A stretch of DNA of 64,000 nt, from assembly GCA_045805505.1 (NCBI GenBank), contig JBJMLA010000017.1:1-64000 (forward strand), read 5' to 3'. Each line of letters begins with the position of its first letter. The first letter of the stretch is position 1. The notes under the pieces were generated by a model. The model made no database searches, had not been told where the DNA came from, and saw only the letters and a program-made list of their open reading frames with translations. A program made the translations under genes and the position numbers. This document shows, piece by piece, positions 42,761 through 50,791 of the stretch. This DNA comes from BP-464 sp045805505 (GTDB taxonomy: Bacteria > Actinomycetota > Thermoleophilia > Solirubrobacterales > Solirubrobacteraceae).

Positions 42761-43222
42761 CTACAGCGACTCGAGCGCCGCGAGCACGAGCTTGTCGTGC
42801 TCGCCCGGCTTGACCTTGCGCAGGACGTCGGCGACCTTGCCGCCGGCGTCGATGACGAAGGTGGTGCGCTCGGCGCCCATGTAGGTGCGGCCGTACATCG
42901 ACTTCTCGACCCAGACGCCGTAGGACTCGACGACCTGCTTGTCCTCGTCGGCGAGCAACGTGAAGTTCAGGCCCTGGCCGTCGTGGAACTTCTTGACCTT
43001 CTTGACCGGATCGGGAGAGACGCCAAGGACGGTCGCGCCGGCCTTCGCGTAGGCCGCCTGGTTGTCGCGCACGCCGCAGGCCTGCGTCGTGCACCCCGGC
43101 GTGTCGGCCTTGGGGTAGAAGTAGACGACGACTGGCTTGCCGCGCAGCTCCGAGAGGGTGACCGGGGTGCCGTCCTGGTCGGGAAGGGTGAAGTCGGGGG
43201 CGCTGTCCCCGGCCGCGATCAT
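42761..43222 (-). CDS. bcp: thiol peroxidase Bcp (peroxiredoxin Q)
   Basis: A 153-residue peroxiredoxin that reduces hydroperoxides. The peroxidatic Cys44 and resolving Cys49 lie in KADTPGCTTQACGVRD, the atypical 2-Cys arrangement of Bcp with five residues between them. FYPKADTPGCT, GVSPDPVKKVKKFHD and ERTTFVIDAGGKV also fit. The ATG overlaps the stop of the small upstream gene (ATGA), indicating co-expression. Confidence 0.94.
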   Translation of the reverse strand: MIAAGDSAPDFTLPDQDGTPVTLSELRGKPVVVYFYPKADTPGCTTQACGVRDNQAAYAKAGATVLGVSPDPVKKVKKFHDGQGLNFTLLADEDKQVVESYGVWVEKSMYGRTYMGAERTTFVIDAGGKVADVLRKVKPGEHDKLVLAALESL

Positions 43223-43428
43223 GCGAGGTGGTAGCGGCGCACGCCGTCGCGCGTGGTCTCCGTGAGGTACCCCGACGCGCTGGCCTCCGACAGCCAGGTG
43301 GCCAGCTCGGTCAGCGAGGGCTTGGCCGACGCGGCCGCCAGCTCGGCGAACGTGAAGCCGCGGGCCCCGCGATGCTCGGCGAACTTCCGGAACGCGGGAG
43401 CACGACGACAGTTCTCAGCGGTGACCAT
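43219..43428 (-). CDS. small winged-helix-like protein
   Basis: A 69-residue basic protein. The order FTFAELAAASAKPSLTELATWL followed by SGYLTETTRDGVRRYHLA looks like a helix-turn-helix plus wing, so it may bind DNA, but the match is by pattern only. ATG 43428 was preferred to ATG 43434 because GAGGGGA then has a six- to seven-base spacer. It overlaps bcp by four bases; it may regulate or simply accompany the peroxiredoxin. Confidence 0.65.
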   Translation of the reverse strand: MVTAENCRRAPAFRKFAEHRGARGFTFAELAAASAKPSLTELATWLSEASASGYLTETTRDGVRRYHLA

Positions 43429-43461
43429 GGACATTCCCCTCAGCTTAGGGGCACGTGTTTC

Positions 43462-43770
43462 TCAGGCCAGGCCGCGCACGTAGTCGATGACCTTCACGCA
43501 GCCCTCGACGTCGCGACCGTTGGCCCGCCAGCAGTTCTTCTTGCCGCGCGGGAGGATCGCGTAGGTGCGCCCGCCGGCGGTGCAGCGCCAGCCGCGGCCG
43601 GTGTCCTGGCAGTGCGCGTCCTTGTCGAGCTCGCGCGAGAGGGAGGTCTCGATGCCGCCCGTCGTCCGCGCCGCGTGGTCGTGGATGTAGAAGTACCAGC
43701 CGACGACGAACAGGGCGATGACAAAGCCGACCGCGAAGATCGCCTTGGAGATCAGGCCGAAGACGATCAC
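43462..43770 (-). CDS. small membrane-anchored protein
   Basis: A 102-residue protein with one N-terminal helix (ISKAIFAVGFVIALFVVGWYF) and an extracytoplasmic domain of about 75 residues. That domain holds four Cys (AHCQDTG, WRCTAGG, NCWRANG, EGCVKV), which could form two disulfides. The GTG start overlaps the fpg stop as GTGA. No known family is recognised. Confidence 0.7.
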   Translation of the reverse strand: MIVFGLISKAIFAVGFVIALFVVGWYFYIHDHAARTTGGIETSLSRELDKDAHCQDTGRGWRCTAGGRTYAILPRGKKNCWRANGRDVEGCVKVIDYVRGLA

Positions 43771-44621
43771 TTCAGCAGCCTCGACAGCCGCCGGTCCTTG
43801 AGCGTCTGGCCGCCCGTCTGCTCCTGGGGGCAGTAGGTCATGACGTAGTCCTCGTAGTGGACGGCCTCGAGCGTGGTGCCGCAGCGCGGGCACGGCTCGC
43901 CCTGCTTGCGATGGACCAGCAGCGGCAGCGGGAGCTTGTCGGGGATCGGCAGGTGCACGACCTCCTCGTAGTGGCGCAGGGCGCCGTCGAGGACCTCGAC
44001 GATCGCCGAGCGCAGCGCGCGCGCCTCGTCGGCGTCGAGGTCGTTGCCGCGCTTGAACGGCGAGAGCCTGGCGGTCCACAGGATCTCGTCGACCCACGAG
44101 CGGCCGATGCCGGCGATCACGCGCTGGTCGCGCAGCACCCCGTGCAGCGGCCGGGCACCCGCGGGCTTGAGCAGCGCCGCCATGTCGGCCGGCGGGTCGG
44201 GCCAGGCCATCGGGCCGAGCGTGGAGACCGCGTCGTCTTCGAGCACCGCCTCGCGGCGCAGCAGCTTGACCCACGCCCGCTGCTTGGTGCCGAACTCGCG
44301 CAGCCGCAGCTCGCGGTCACCCTCGATGCGCACGAGCAGCCGCGACGTGCGGTCCTTCATGGACGCGCGCTTGTCGTAGAGCTGCAGCCGTCCCGCGCTC
44401 ATCAGGTGGATGAGCAGCGAGAGGTCCTCCCCCACGTCGACGACGAGCTGCTTGCCGATCCGCCGGACGCCGGCGATGCGCTGGCCGTCGATGGCGTGCA
44501 GCGGCGGATCGAACGTCTTGAGCGCGTTGATGCCCGGCGCCAGCGACGACTCGATCAACGCGCCGGCGAGCGCCTCGTCGAGGCGTCGGGCGGTGATCTC
44601 CACCTCCGGGAGTTCCGGCAT
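43767..44621 (-). CDS. Fpg/Nei-type DNA glycosylase with altered zinc finger
   Basis: A 284-residue base-excision glycosylase. The catalytic N-terminus PELPEVE (Pro2, Glu3) is intact, as are the helix-two-turn-helix region (GIGRSWVDEILWTARLSP) and the Lys of the beta-hairpin LLIHLMSAGRLQ. The C-terminal zinc finger begins CPRCGTTLEA but ends YCPQEQTGG: the fourth ligand, normally Cys in YCPxCQ, is Glu. It may bind zinc weakly or with Glu. The gene is co-transcribed with the SixA-like gene upstream. Confidence 0.88.
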   Translation of the reverse strand: MPELPEVEITARRLDEALAGALIESSLAPGINALKTFDPPLHAIDGQRIAGVRRIGKQLVVDVGEDLSLLIHLMSAGRLQLYDKRASMKDRTSRLLVRIEGDRELRLREFGTKQRAWVKLLRREAVLEDDAVSTLGPMAWPDPPADMAALLKPAGARPLHGVLRDQRVIAGIGRSWVDEILWTARLSPFKRGNDLDADEARALRSAIVEVLDGALRHYEEVVHLPIPDKLPLPLLVHRKQGEPCPRCGTTLEAVHYEDYVMTYCPQEQTGGQTLKDRRLSRLLK

Positions 44622-44625
44622 GTCC

Positions 44626-45084
44626 CTAGACCGAGGCGGCGATCGCCGCGAGCTCGCGGGGCCGCAGCAGGGCGATCAGGTCGCGGTCGCGCACGCCAGC
44701 CAGCGCGCCCTTCTTGAAGTCCACGCGAGCCCCCGTCAGGTCGTAGACGACCTGCGCGAGATCCGGGTTGTGGCCCACCACGAGGATCCGCTGGTCCTCG
44801 CCGGCCAGCAGCAGCTCGCGGGCATCTGACACGGCGAACCCGTCGCGCAGGGGCGGATGGATCACCGGCTCGACACCGAGCGCTTCGCAGGCCAGCTCGG
44901 CCGTGCGGCGCGCGCGGACCTTCGGGCTCGTGTAGACGCCGTGGAAGACCAGGTCCAGCGCGGCAGCGGCCCGGCCCGCTGCCCGCGCCTGGTCCTCCCC
45001 GCGCGGCGTGAGATCGCGCGAGTCGTCGTCGGCGGCGTGCGGTTCGGCTTCCCCGTGTCGCAGGAGCCAGAGCTGGGCGGCCAT
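44626..45084 (-). CDS. SixA-like phosphohistidine phosphatase
   Basis: A 152-residue histidine phosphatase. The catalytic LWLLRHGEAEP motif is at residue 5 and the second His is in LVVGHNPDLAQ. The short length and SPKVRARRTAELA fit the SixA branch, whose E. coli member removes phosphate from phosphohistidine in signalling proteins. The substrate here is unknown. A TAGGGT box ends seven bases before the ATG and uses the TAG stop of the preceding gene. Confidence 0.87.
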   Translation of the reverse strand: MAAQLWLLRHGEAEPHAADDDSRDLTPRGEDQARAAGRAAAALDLVFHGVYTSPKVRARRTAELACEALGVEPVIHPPLRDGFAVSDARELLLAGEDQRILVVGHNPDLAQVVYDLTGARVDFKKGALAGVRDRDLIALLRPRELAAIAASV

Positions 45085-45091
45085 CGGCGCC

Positions 45092-45097
45092 ACCCTA
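45092..45097 (-). promoter_or_regulatory. -10 box of the sixA-like gene, built on a stop codon
   Basis: TAGGGT on the - strand ends seven bases before ATG 45084; its first three bases are the stop codon of the glycosyltransferase gene. Confidence 0.45.
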
Positions 45098-46360
45098 GGC
45101 GACATCGCGCCCGCGCACCTTGTGCACCACCGCGAGCAGCGCCGCCCCGGCGAACACGCAGAGGAACGGGTCGAGCGAGAGCCGGTAGCGCGGGGCGCCG
45201 ACGAGCGGCAGCAGCGTGACGGTCACCAGCACCGGGACCGCCCACAGCCAGACGTGCTCGCGGCGCCACAGGCGCCGGCGCGCGGCGAGCGTGAACGCGC
45301 CCGCGAGGGCCAGCGCCATCAGCAGCAGCGCGCCGCCGCGCGACGTCTTGCGCGCGAAGCCCGTCGGCATCCCGAACTCGCGCTGACTGTTGGAGGACGT
45401 GATGCGCACGTCGCGCAGCTCGAGGAGCTGCCAGACGTGGTGGTAGGTGACGTGCAGCAGGTAGGACGGGTGGTCGCCGGCGAAGTCGAGCGCGAGGTGG
45501 CGCAGCTTGCTGTCGAGCCGGGTCTCGTCGATGTCGGGGCGACGCACGTAGGGCGCCAGCGCTGCGACCTTGTCGGGCGGCCGCCACACGCCGTAGTAGG
45601 CGCTGCCCGTTGCGCCCTCGTTCAACACGCCCGCCATGGAGATCCCGCTCTGGGTGCCGAGCGGCGCGAACGTGTCCATCACCACGGCGTTGCGGATCGT
45701 CCACGGCACCAGCGCGATCACGAAGCCCGCGAGCAGCAGCCCGGCGTCCTGCCAGCGCCGGCGCGCCGGCCAGATCCCGGCGAGCAGCGGGACCAGGACC
45801 ACGATCGCGTTGCTGCGTGTCAGCACCACGGCCCCGAGGACCAGCCCCGCGAGGATCGGCAGGCGCCCGGCCGGGCGCGCGCGATGACGCAGGATCAGCA
45901 GGACGGCGCCGAGCAGGAGCGGCAGGTAGAGGTTCTCGGAGACGAGCCCGGTGCTCGTCCACGCCAGCGGCGGGGCCAGCGCCGCCACCAAGCCGGCCCA
46001 GCGCGCGACGTCCTGGCCGGCGACGCGCCGCGCGAGCTCCCAGACCAGGAAGACCGTGCCGGTGCCGAGCACGGCACCGGCGATCCGCCCGGCCGTCCAT
46101 GCCTGGCCGAAGATCTCATAGACCCCGGCCAGGAAGTAGGGGTAGGCCGGGGGCCGGTAGGCGGTCGCGCTGCCCAGCGCGGCGTAGGCGGAGGAGGTGT
46201 ACTGGTGATGATCGACCAGCGACCGCGCCAGCTGGTCGTAGTCGCTCGGATCGCCGAACGGGCGGTAGCCCGGCGTGAGGAGCAGCAGGACCAGGCGCAG
46301 CGAGAGGGCCAGGAGCAGCGTGCCCCACAGCCAGCGCCGGTCGGTCTTCGTCAGCTCCAA
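45095..46360 (-). CDS. GT39-like membrane glycosyltransferase
   Basis: A 421-residue polytopic protein of the PMT/ArnT (GT-C) kind with about ten helices. The first extracytoplasmic loop carries the acidic YRPFGDPSDYDQLARSL, comparable to the DxD/D-E catalytic loop, and AYRPPAYPYFLAGVY is typical. Members transfer sugars from lipid carriers. The TTG start lies eight bases after the preceding stop; no ATG or GTG gives a better N-terminus. Together with the secreted glycosidase upstream it suggests surface-glycan metabolism. Confidence 0.8.
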   Translation of the reverse strand: MELTKTDRRWLWGTLLLALSLRLVLLLLTPGYRPFGDPSDYDQLARSLVDHHQYTSSAYAALGSATAYRPPAYPYFLAGVYEIFGQAWTAGRIAGAVLGTGTVFLVWELARRVAGQDVARWAGLVAALAPPLAWTSTGLVSENLYLPLLLGAVLLILRHRARPAGRLPILAGLVLGAVVLTRSNAIVVLVPLLAGIWPARRRWQDAGLLLAGFVIALVPWTIRNAVVMDTFAPLGTQSGISMAGVLNEGATGSAYYGVWRPPDKVAALAPYVRRPDIDETRLDSKLRHLALDFAGDHPSYLLHVTYHHVWQLLELRDVRITSSNSQREFGMPTGFARKTSRGGALLLMALALAGAFTLAARRRLWRREHVWLWAVPVLVTVTLLPLVGAPRYRLSLDPFLCVFAGAALLAVVHKVRGRDVA

Positions 46361-46368
46361 ATGCCTGC

Positions 46369-47724
46369 CTAGCGCGAGTACACCCGAACCGGGGCGCTTG
46401 TCCGCCCGCCCCAGCGCAGCTTGTAGACGCGGCCCCTGACGTAGGCCACCTGCGTGGTGAAGTAGCCATGCGAGTCGGTGCGGATGCGCTTGTACTTGCG
46501 GCCGTTGGCGAGGATCGTCACGGTGACCTGGCGGTTCGCGCGGCGCGCCTGGCCCCACAGCGAGACGCCGCTGCCGCGCCGCAGCGCGGCCAGTGGCACC
46601 GCGAAGGAGCGCAGCGCGAGCTTCGCCTTGCCGTTGGAGAACCGCAGGCCGGACTCGAAGCCGGGGTAGCGCGAGATCTTCGGGCCCTTGGTCAGGTGGT
46701 TGTCGTCGCGCAGCAGGTACTGCGAGAACCACTTGACCCGCGGGTTGTCGAACGCGATGCGCTCGGAGATCGCGCGGTACTCGTTCTGCTTCTTCTCGCT
46801 GACGCCGTAGAGCGGGTCGGGCACCGACTGGATGCCGAACTCGGTCAGGTAGATGGGGATCTTGCGCTTGAGCTTGTGCAGCCGCGATGCGCGATCGAGC
46901 GCCTTGGTCAGCCGGCTCAGCGAGCCGATCGTCACGTCGTTGCGCCCAGCGGGCGTGTAGAACGGCCCCTGCCGCCGGGTGTAGGCGTGGTGGGCGTAGC
47001 CGTAGGCCGGCAGCGCCTTGCACGCCCTGTGCGTGCGCAGCGAGCGCTTGTCGATGCACAGCGCGGTGTTGAGGAAGACGATCGGCGCGACGACGTGGCT
47101 CGTGCCGACGGGCGCCGTCTCGGCCATCAGGACCTTGGGCTTGGCGATGCCCGACCGCTGCAGGCCCTTGTAGCCCGCGAGGAACAGCTTGCGGTACCAG
47201 ACGCCCGAGGCCGGCAGCCCGCGGAAGAACTGCGGCCGCAGGAAGTCGGGATGGTTGGGCTCGTTCCAGATCGAGTAGAGCGAGACGCGATCCTTGTAGT
47301 GCGTTCCGACCGCCTGGGCGAAGCGCGCGAAGCGCTCTGACGACGGCCGTGTGTACTGGTCGCGACGCGACAGCGTGGCCCACCGCGGGACCGGGCCGCT
47401 GACGGTCAGCAGGACCTTCATCCCGCGCGCACGGGCCGCGTCGACGAGCGGGTCGTAGTGCGACCAGTCGTAGGCGGCGGGATCGGTCTCGGTGATCGCC
47501 GGCGGCGTCGCGCTGCGCGGGCTCGGCGCGACGTCGCGCCAGTAGAGGATCACGCGGAGAGCCCGGACGCCGAGGCCCTGGATCTCGTCGAGCGAGGCCT
47601 CGCGGGTCGCGGGATCGAGCAGGTCGCGGGGTGCCTCGAAGCTGACGGTCTGGGAGCGACCGGCCTGCGCCGCGGCGGGCAGGGCGAGGAGGGACAGGCA
47701 GCAGAGGATGAGAAGTCGTCGCAT
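46369..47724 (-). CDS. secreted glycoside hydrolase, clan GH-A type
   Basis: A 451-residue exported protein with signal peptide RRLLILCCLSLLALPAAAQA. The TIM-barrel signature includes the acid/base Glu in YSIWNEPNHPDF near residue 150 and the nucleophile Glu in IYLTEFGIQS near 295; GYAHHAYT near 247 lies between. The arrangement fits GH39/GH5-like enzymes. A C-terminal beta domain of about 90 residues follows (SVWGQ...TVTILANGRKYK-like). The polysaccharide target is unknown. Confidence 0.82.
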   Translation of the reverse strand: MRRLLILCCLSLLALPAAAQAGRSQTVSFEAPRDLLDPATREASLDEIQGLGVRALRVILYWRDVAPSPRSATPPAITETDPAAYDWSHYDPLVDAARARGMKVLLTVSGPVPRWATLSRRDQYTRPSSERFARFAQAVGTHYKDRVSLYSIWNEPNHPDFLRPQFFRGLPASGVWYRKLFLAGYKGLQRSGIAKPKVLMAETAPVGTSHVVAPIVFLNTALCIDKRSLRTHRACKALPAYGYAHHAYTRRQGPFYTPAGRNDVTIGSLSRLTKALDRASRLHKLKRKIPIYLTEFGIQSVPDPLYGVSEKKQNEYRAISERIAFDNPRVKWFSQYLLRDDNHLTKGPKISRYPGFESGLRFSNGKAKLALRSFAVPLAALRRGSGVSLWGQARRANRQVTVTILANGRKYKRIRTDSHGYFTTQVAYVRGRVYKLRWGGRTSAPVRVYSR

Positions 47725-47793
47725 TCGTGTTCCAAACGCGGCGCGAGGGCGCCAGTTGCGGTCCGGTCAATGGTCGGGTTCGTGCGCGGCGAG

Positions 47794-47824
47794 TGGCCGC
47801 CAACCGTCAGGCGGCCAATAGATT
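47794..47824 (+). promoter_or_regulatory. operator-like inverted repeat over the acyl-CoA dehydrogenase promoter
   Basis: TGGCCGCC (47794-47801) and GGCGGCCA (47810-47817) are perfect inverted arms eight bases apart. TAGATT (47819-47824) follows at once and ends seven bases before ATG 47832, as a leaderless -10 box. The repeat thus covers the -35 to -10 region, where a TetR- or FadR-like repressor would bind (inference). Confidence 0.6.
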
Positions 47825-47831
47825 GCGGCAG

Positions 47832-49082
47832 ATGAACGCTGCCACCAGCACGGCCGGGACGATCGACTTCACGATACCCCCGCACCTCGCCGATCTTCTC
47901 GCCCGCATTCGCAGCTTCATCGAGGAGGACGTCCTCCCCGCTGAGCGCGAGATCGTCGACCGCACCGATCTGCTGACGTCGTGGGACGTCGTCGAGCGCC
48001 TGCGCGACAAGGCGCGCGAGCGCGGCATCTACACGCCGCACATGCCCGAGGAGTACGGCGGGCTGGGCATCGGCGTGCTCGGCATGGCGCTGATCAACCA
48101 GGAGTGCGGCGTGTCCGGGCTCGCCTCGCTGGGCCTCAACGCGATGGCGCCCGACGAGGGCAACATGCACACGCTGATGATGGCGGGCACCGACGAGCAG
48201 AAGGAGCGCTTCCTGCGCCCGCTCGCCGAGGGCTCGATCCGCTCGTGCTTCGCGATGACCGAGCCCGACGTGGCCAGCTCGGATCCGACGAACCTCGAGA
48301 CGACCGCCGTCCGCGACGGCGACGACTGGGTGCTCAACGGGAAGAAGTGGTGCATCACCGGCGCGGTCGGCGCGGCGTTCTCGATCGTCGTGGCGAAGAC
48401 CGGCACCGACGAGGCCGCCGGACACCGCAACTACTCGCTGATCCTGGTGCCCACCGACACGCCCGGCTGGGAGATCAGCCGCCACGTGGAGTGGATGGGC
48501 TCGCACTCGCCGGGCGGGCACCCCGAGATCACGCTGACCGACGTCCGCGTCCCGGCGTCGAACCTCCTGGGCGCCGAGGGCGAGGGCTTCGTCATCGCCC
48601 AGAAGCGCCTCGCCGGCGGCCGCCTGGCCCACGCGATGCGCTGGATCGGCGTCTCGCAGCGCGCGCTGGACCTGACCACCGAGCGGCTGCTGAGCCGCAA
48701 GGCGTTCGGCAAGGAGCTCGCGCGCCACCAGGCGCTCCAGCACATGATCGCCGACTGCGCGATCGACCTGTACGCGTCGAAGCTGATGGTCCTGCACACC
48801 GCCTGGAAGGTCGAGAGCGGGCTGCCCCATCGCCAGGAGGTGGCGATGACCAAGACGTTCGTCTCCGAGGCCTTCGGCCGGATCGTCGACCGCGCGGTGC
48901 AGATCCACGGCGCCGCCGGCATCGCCATGGATCTGCCGATCTCGACCTGGTACACCGACGCCCGCGCGGCCCGCATCTACGACGGCGCCAGCGAGGTGCA
49001 CCGCATGACGATCGCCCGCGAGCTGCTCAAGGCCACCATGAGCGGCGAGTCGACCAAGCGCATGACGGGGGACATCGGCTGA
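47832..49082 (+). CDS. acyl-CoA dehydrogenase (ACAD10/11-like)
   Basis: A 416-residue FAD enzyme with the usual three-domain layout. Visible are CFAMTEPDVASSDPTNL (substrate/FAD loop), WCITGAVGAAFSIVVAKT, RKAFGKELARHQALQHMIAD and the C-terminal YDGASEVHRMTIARELL. The motif TEPDVASSDPTN and the Arg-Lys start of the C-terminal domain match ACAD10/11 rather than short-chain enzymes. The genes that follow encode an APH-like kinase and a HAD protein, the other two parts of ACAD10. The ATG is leaderless after TAGATT. Confidence 0.9.
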   Translation: MNAATSTAGTIDFTIPPHLADLLARIRSFIEEDVLPAEREIVDRTDLLTSWDVVERLRDKARERGIYTPHMPEEYGGLGIGVLGMALINQECGVSGLASLGLNAMAPDEGNMHTLMMAGTDEQKERFLRPLAEGSIRSCFAMTEPDVASSDPTNLETTAVRDGDDWVLNGKKWCITGAVGAAFSIVVAKTGTDEAAGHRNYSLILVPTDTPGWEISRHVEWMGSHSPGGHPEITLTDVRVPASNLLGAEGEGFVIAQKRLAGGRLAHAMRWIGVSQRALDLTTERLLSRKAFGKELARHQALQHMIADCAIDLYASKLMVLHTAWKVESGLPHRQEVAMTKTFVSEAFGRIVDRAVQIHGAAGIAMDLPISTWYTDARAARIYDGASEVHRMTIARELLKATMSGESTKRMTGDIG

Positions 49083-50161
49083 TGCCGACGCCGATCGCGC
49101 CTGACGACATCGTCGCCACGCGGGAGGAGGCGGCCGGCAACGAGCGCGAGCCGCTCGTCATCGTCGAGCCGCTGCTGGCGTTCCTCGACGAGCACGGGAT
49201 CGGCAGCGGCGACCTCGCGTTCGACCCGATCGGCGAGGGGCACTCCAACGTGACGTTCGCCGTCACGCGCGGAGACGCCGCGTTCGTCCTGCGCCGCCCG
49301 CCGCGCGGGCCGCTGCCACCCAGCGCGCACGACGTGACGCGCGAGGCGCGCGTGCTGCAGGCCGTGCACGGCCATGCGCGCGTCCCGCGCGTGCTCGCCC
49401 ACTGCGACGACGACTCGGTCATCGGATCGCCGTTCTTCGTGATGGAGAAGGTCGAGGGCCACGTCGTCACGAGCGAGGTGCCCGCGCCGCTGGACTCGAC
49501 CGAGGACCGCCGGCGGATGGGCGAGGAGCTCGTCGACGCGCTCGTCGAGGTCCACGCGGTCGACTGGCAGGGCGTCGGGCTCGAGGGCTACGGCAAGCCG
49601 ACGGGCTACACCGAGCGCCAGGTGCGCCGGTTCACCGGGCTGTGGGAGCACAACAAGACGCGTGAGATCCCGCAGGTCGAGAAGGTCGGCAACTGGCTGA
49701 CCGCCAACCTCCCGGATTCGCCGGCCGCGACGATCGTCCACGGCGACTACCGGCTGGGCAACGTGATGCTCGCGCCCGAGTCGCCCGCGCGGGTCAACGC
49801 GATCTTCGACTGGGAGATGTCGACGATCGGCGACCCGCTCGCCGACCTCGGCTACCTGTGCACGCTGTGGGTCTCGCGCGACGACCCGTCGCTGGGGATG
49901 TTCGAGCTGTCGGGCGTCACGCGCCAGGAGGGCTTCCCCCTGCGCGAGGAGCTGATCGCGCGCTACGAGGAGGGCAGCGGCCGCTCGATGACCGACATCC
50001 GCTGGTATCAGACGCTCGCGCTGTGGAAGTCGATCGTCTTCATGGAGGGCAACTACAAGCGGGCGATCTCGGGGGCCACCGACGACCCGTACCTCAAGAC
50101 GTTCGGCGACGGCGTCGTGCTGCTCGCCGAGCGCGCCGAGGAAGTCGCGTTCGGTGCCTAA
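49082..50161 (+). CDS. APH-family kinase (ACAD10/11- or LvaA-like)
   Basis: A 359-residue protein-kinase-like phosphotransferase. The ATP region is GEGHSNVTFAV and FVLRRPPRGPLPPSAHD, the catalytic loop TIVHGDYRLGNVML and the metal-binding segment AIFDWEMSTIGDPLADLG. RRPPRG and HGDYRLGN are diagnostic for the ACAD10/11 kinase domain and for bacterial LvaA, which phosphorylates 4-hydroxyacyl-CoA. It overlaps the dehydrogenase stop by one base and the HAD gene by eight, so it is part of one operon. Confidence 0.92.
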   Translation: MPTPIAPDDIVATREEAAGNEREPLVIVEPLLAFLDEHGIGSGDLAFDPIGEGHSNVTFAVTRGDAAFVLRRPPRGPLPPSAHDVTREARVLQAVHGHARVPRVLAHCDDDSVIGSPFFVMEKVEGHVVTSEVPAPLDSTEDRRRMGEELVDALVEVHAVDWQGVGLEGYGKPTGYTERQVRRFTGLWEHNKTREIPQVEKVGNWLTANLPDSPAATIVHGDYRLGNVMLAPESPARVNAIFDWEMSTIGDPLADLGYLCTLWVSRDDPSLGMFELSGVTRQEGFPLREELIARYEEGSGRSMTDIRWYQTLALWKSIVFMEGNYKRAISGATDDPYLKTFGDGVVLLAERAEEVAFGA

Positions 50162-50789
50162 TCCGACCGCGCCCGGGCGCAACGGCCTGCTCGTCGACTT
50201 CGGCGGCGTGCTGACCACGAACGTGTTCGTCGCCTTCGGCGGCTTCTGCACGCGCGAGGGGCTCGAGCCCGACCTCGTCCGCCGCGCGTTCCGCGAGGAC
50301 GAGCGGTCGCGGTCCGCGCTCGAGGGCCTGGAGACCGGCACGATGACCGAGCAGGACTTCGAGCGCGAGTTCGGCGCGGCGCTCGGGTTGCCCGAGGACC
50401 AGCACGCGGGGCTCATCCAGCGGCTGTGGGCCGACCTCGGCCCCGACGAGGAGATGATCGAGGCGGTCGCGGCGTTCCGCGCGAAGGGCGTGAAGACCGG
50501 CCTGATCTCGAACTCCTGGGGCACCGCGCTGAAGTACGAGGAGGACCTCATGGCGCGGCTGTTCGACGGGATGGTCATCTCCCACCTCGAGGGGATGCGC
50601 AAGCCCGACCCGAGGATGTACGCGCTCGGCGCCGAGCGGATCGGCCTGGCGCCGGTGGACTGCGTCTTCGTCGACGACCTGCCCGGCAACCTCAAGCCGG
50701 CGCGTGCGATGGGCATGGCGACCGTCGTGCACCGCACCGCCGCCGAGACGGTGGCCGAGCTCGAGCCGCTGCTCGGCGTGACGCTCTAG
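50154..50789 (+). CDS. HAD-IA family hydrolase (ACAD10 N-terminal-like)
   Basis: A 211-residue HAD protein. Motif I is GLLVDFGGVLTTNV, with the second Asp replaced by Gly (DxGG), as in the HAD domain of ACAD10-type proteins. Motif II is GLISNSWG, the Lys is in GMRKPDPRMY and motif IV is CVFVDDLPGNLKPA. The loss of the general acid Asp may reduce phosphatase activity. The start is GTG, eight bases inside the kinase gene. With its two upstream neighbours it makes the full ACAD10 domain set. Confidence 0.87.
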   Translation: MPNPTAPGRNGLLVDFGGVLTTNVFVAFGGFCTREGLEPDLVRRAFREDERSRSALEGLETGTMTEQDFEREFGAALGLPEDQHAGLIQRLWADLGPDEEMIEAVAAFRAKGVKTGLISNSWGTALKYEEDLMARLFDGMVISHLEGMRKPDPRMYALGAERIGLAPVDCVFVDDLPGNLKPARAMGMATVVHRTAAETVAELEPLLGVTL

Positions 50790-50791
50790 CC

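Noticed and set aside
45095..47803. A 902-codon frame joining the glycosidase and the glycosyltransferase
   Set aside because: The N-terminal half is the wrong frame of the glycosidase; the membrane protein begins at TTG 46360.
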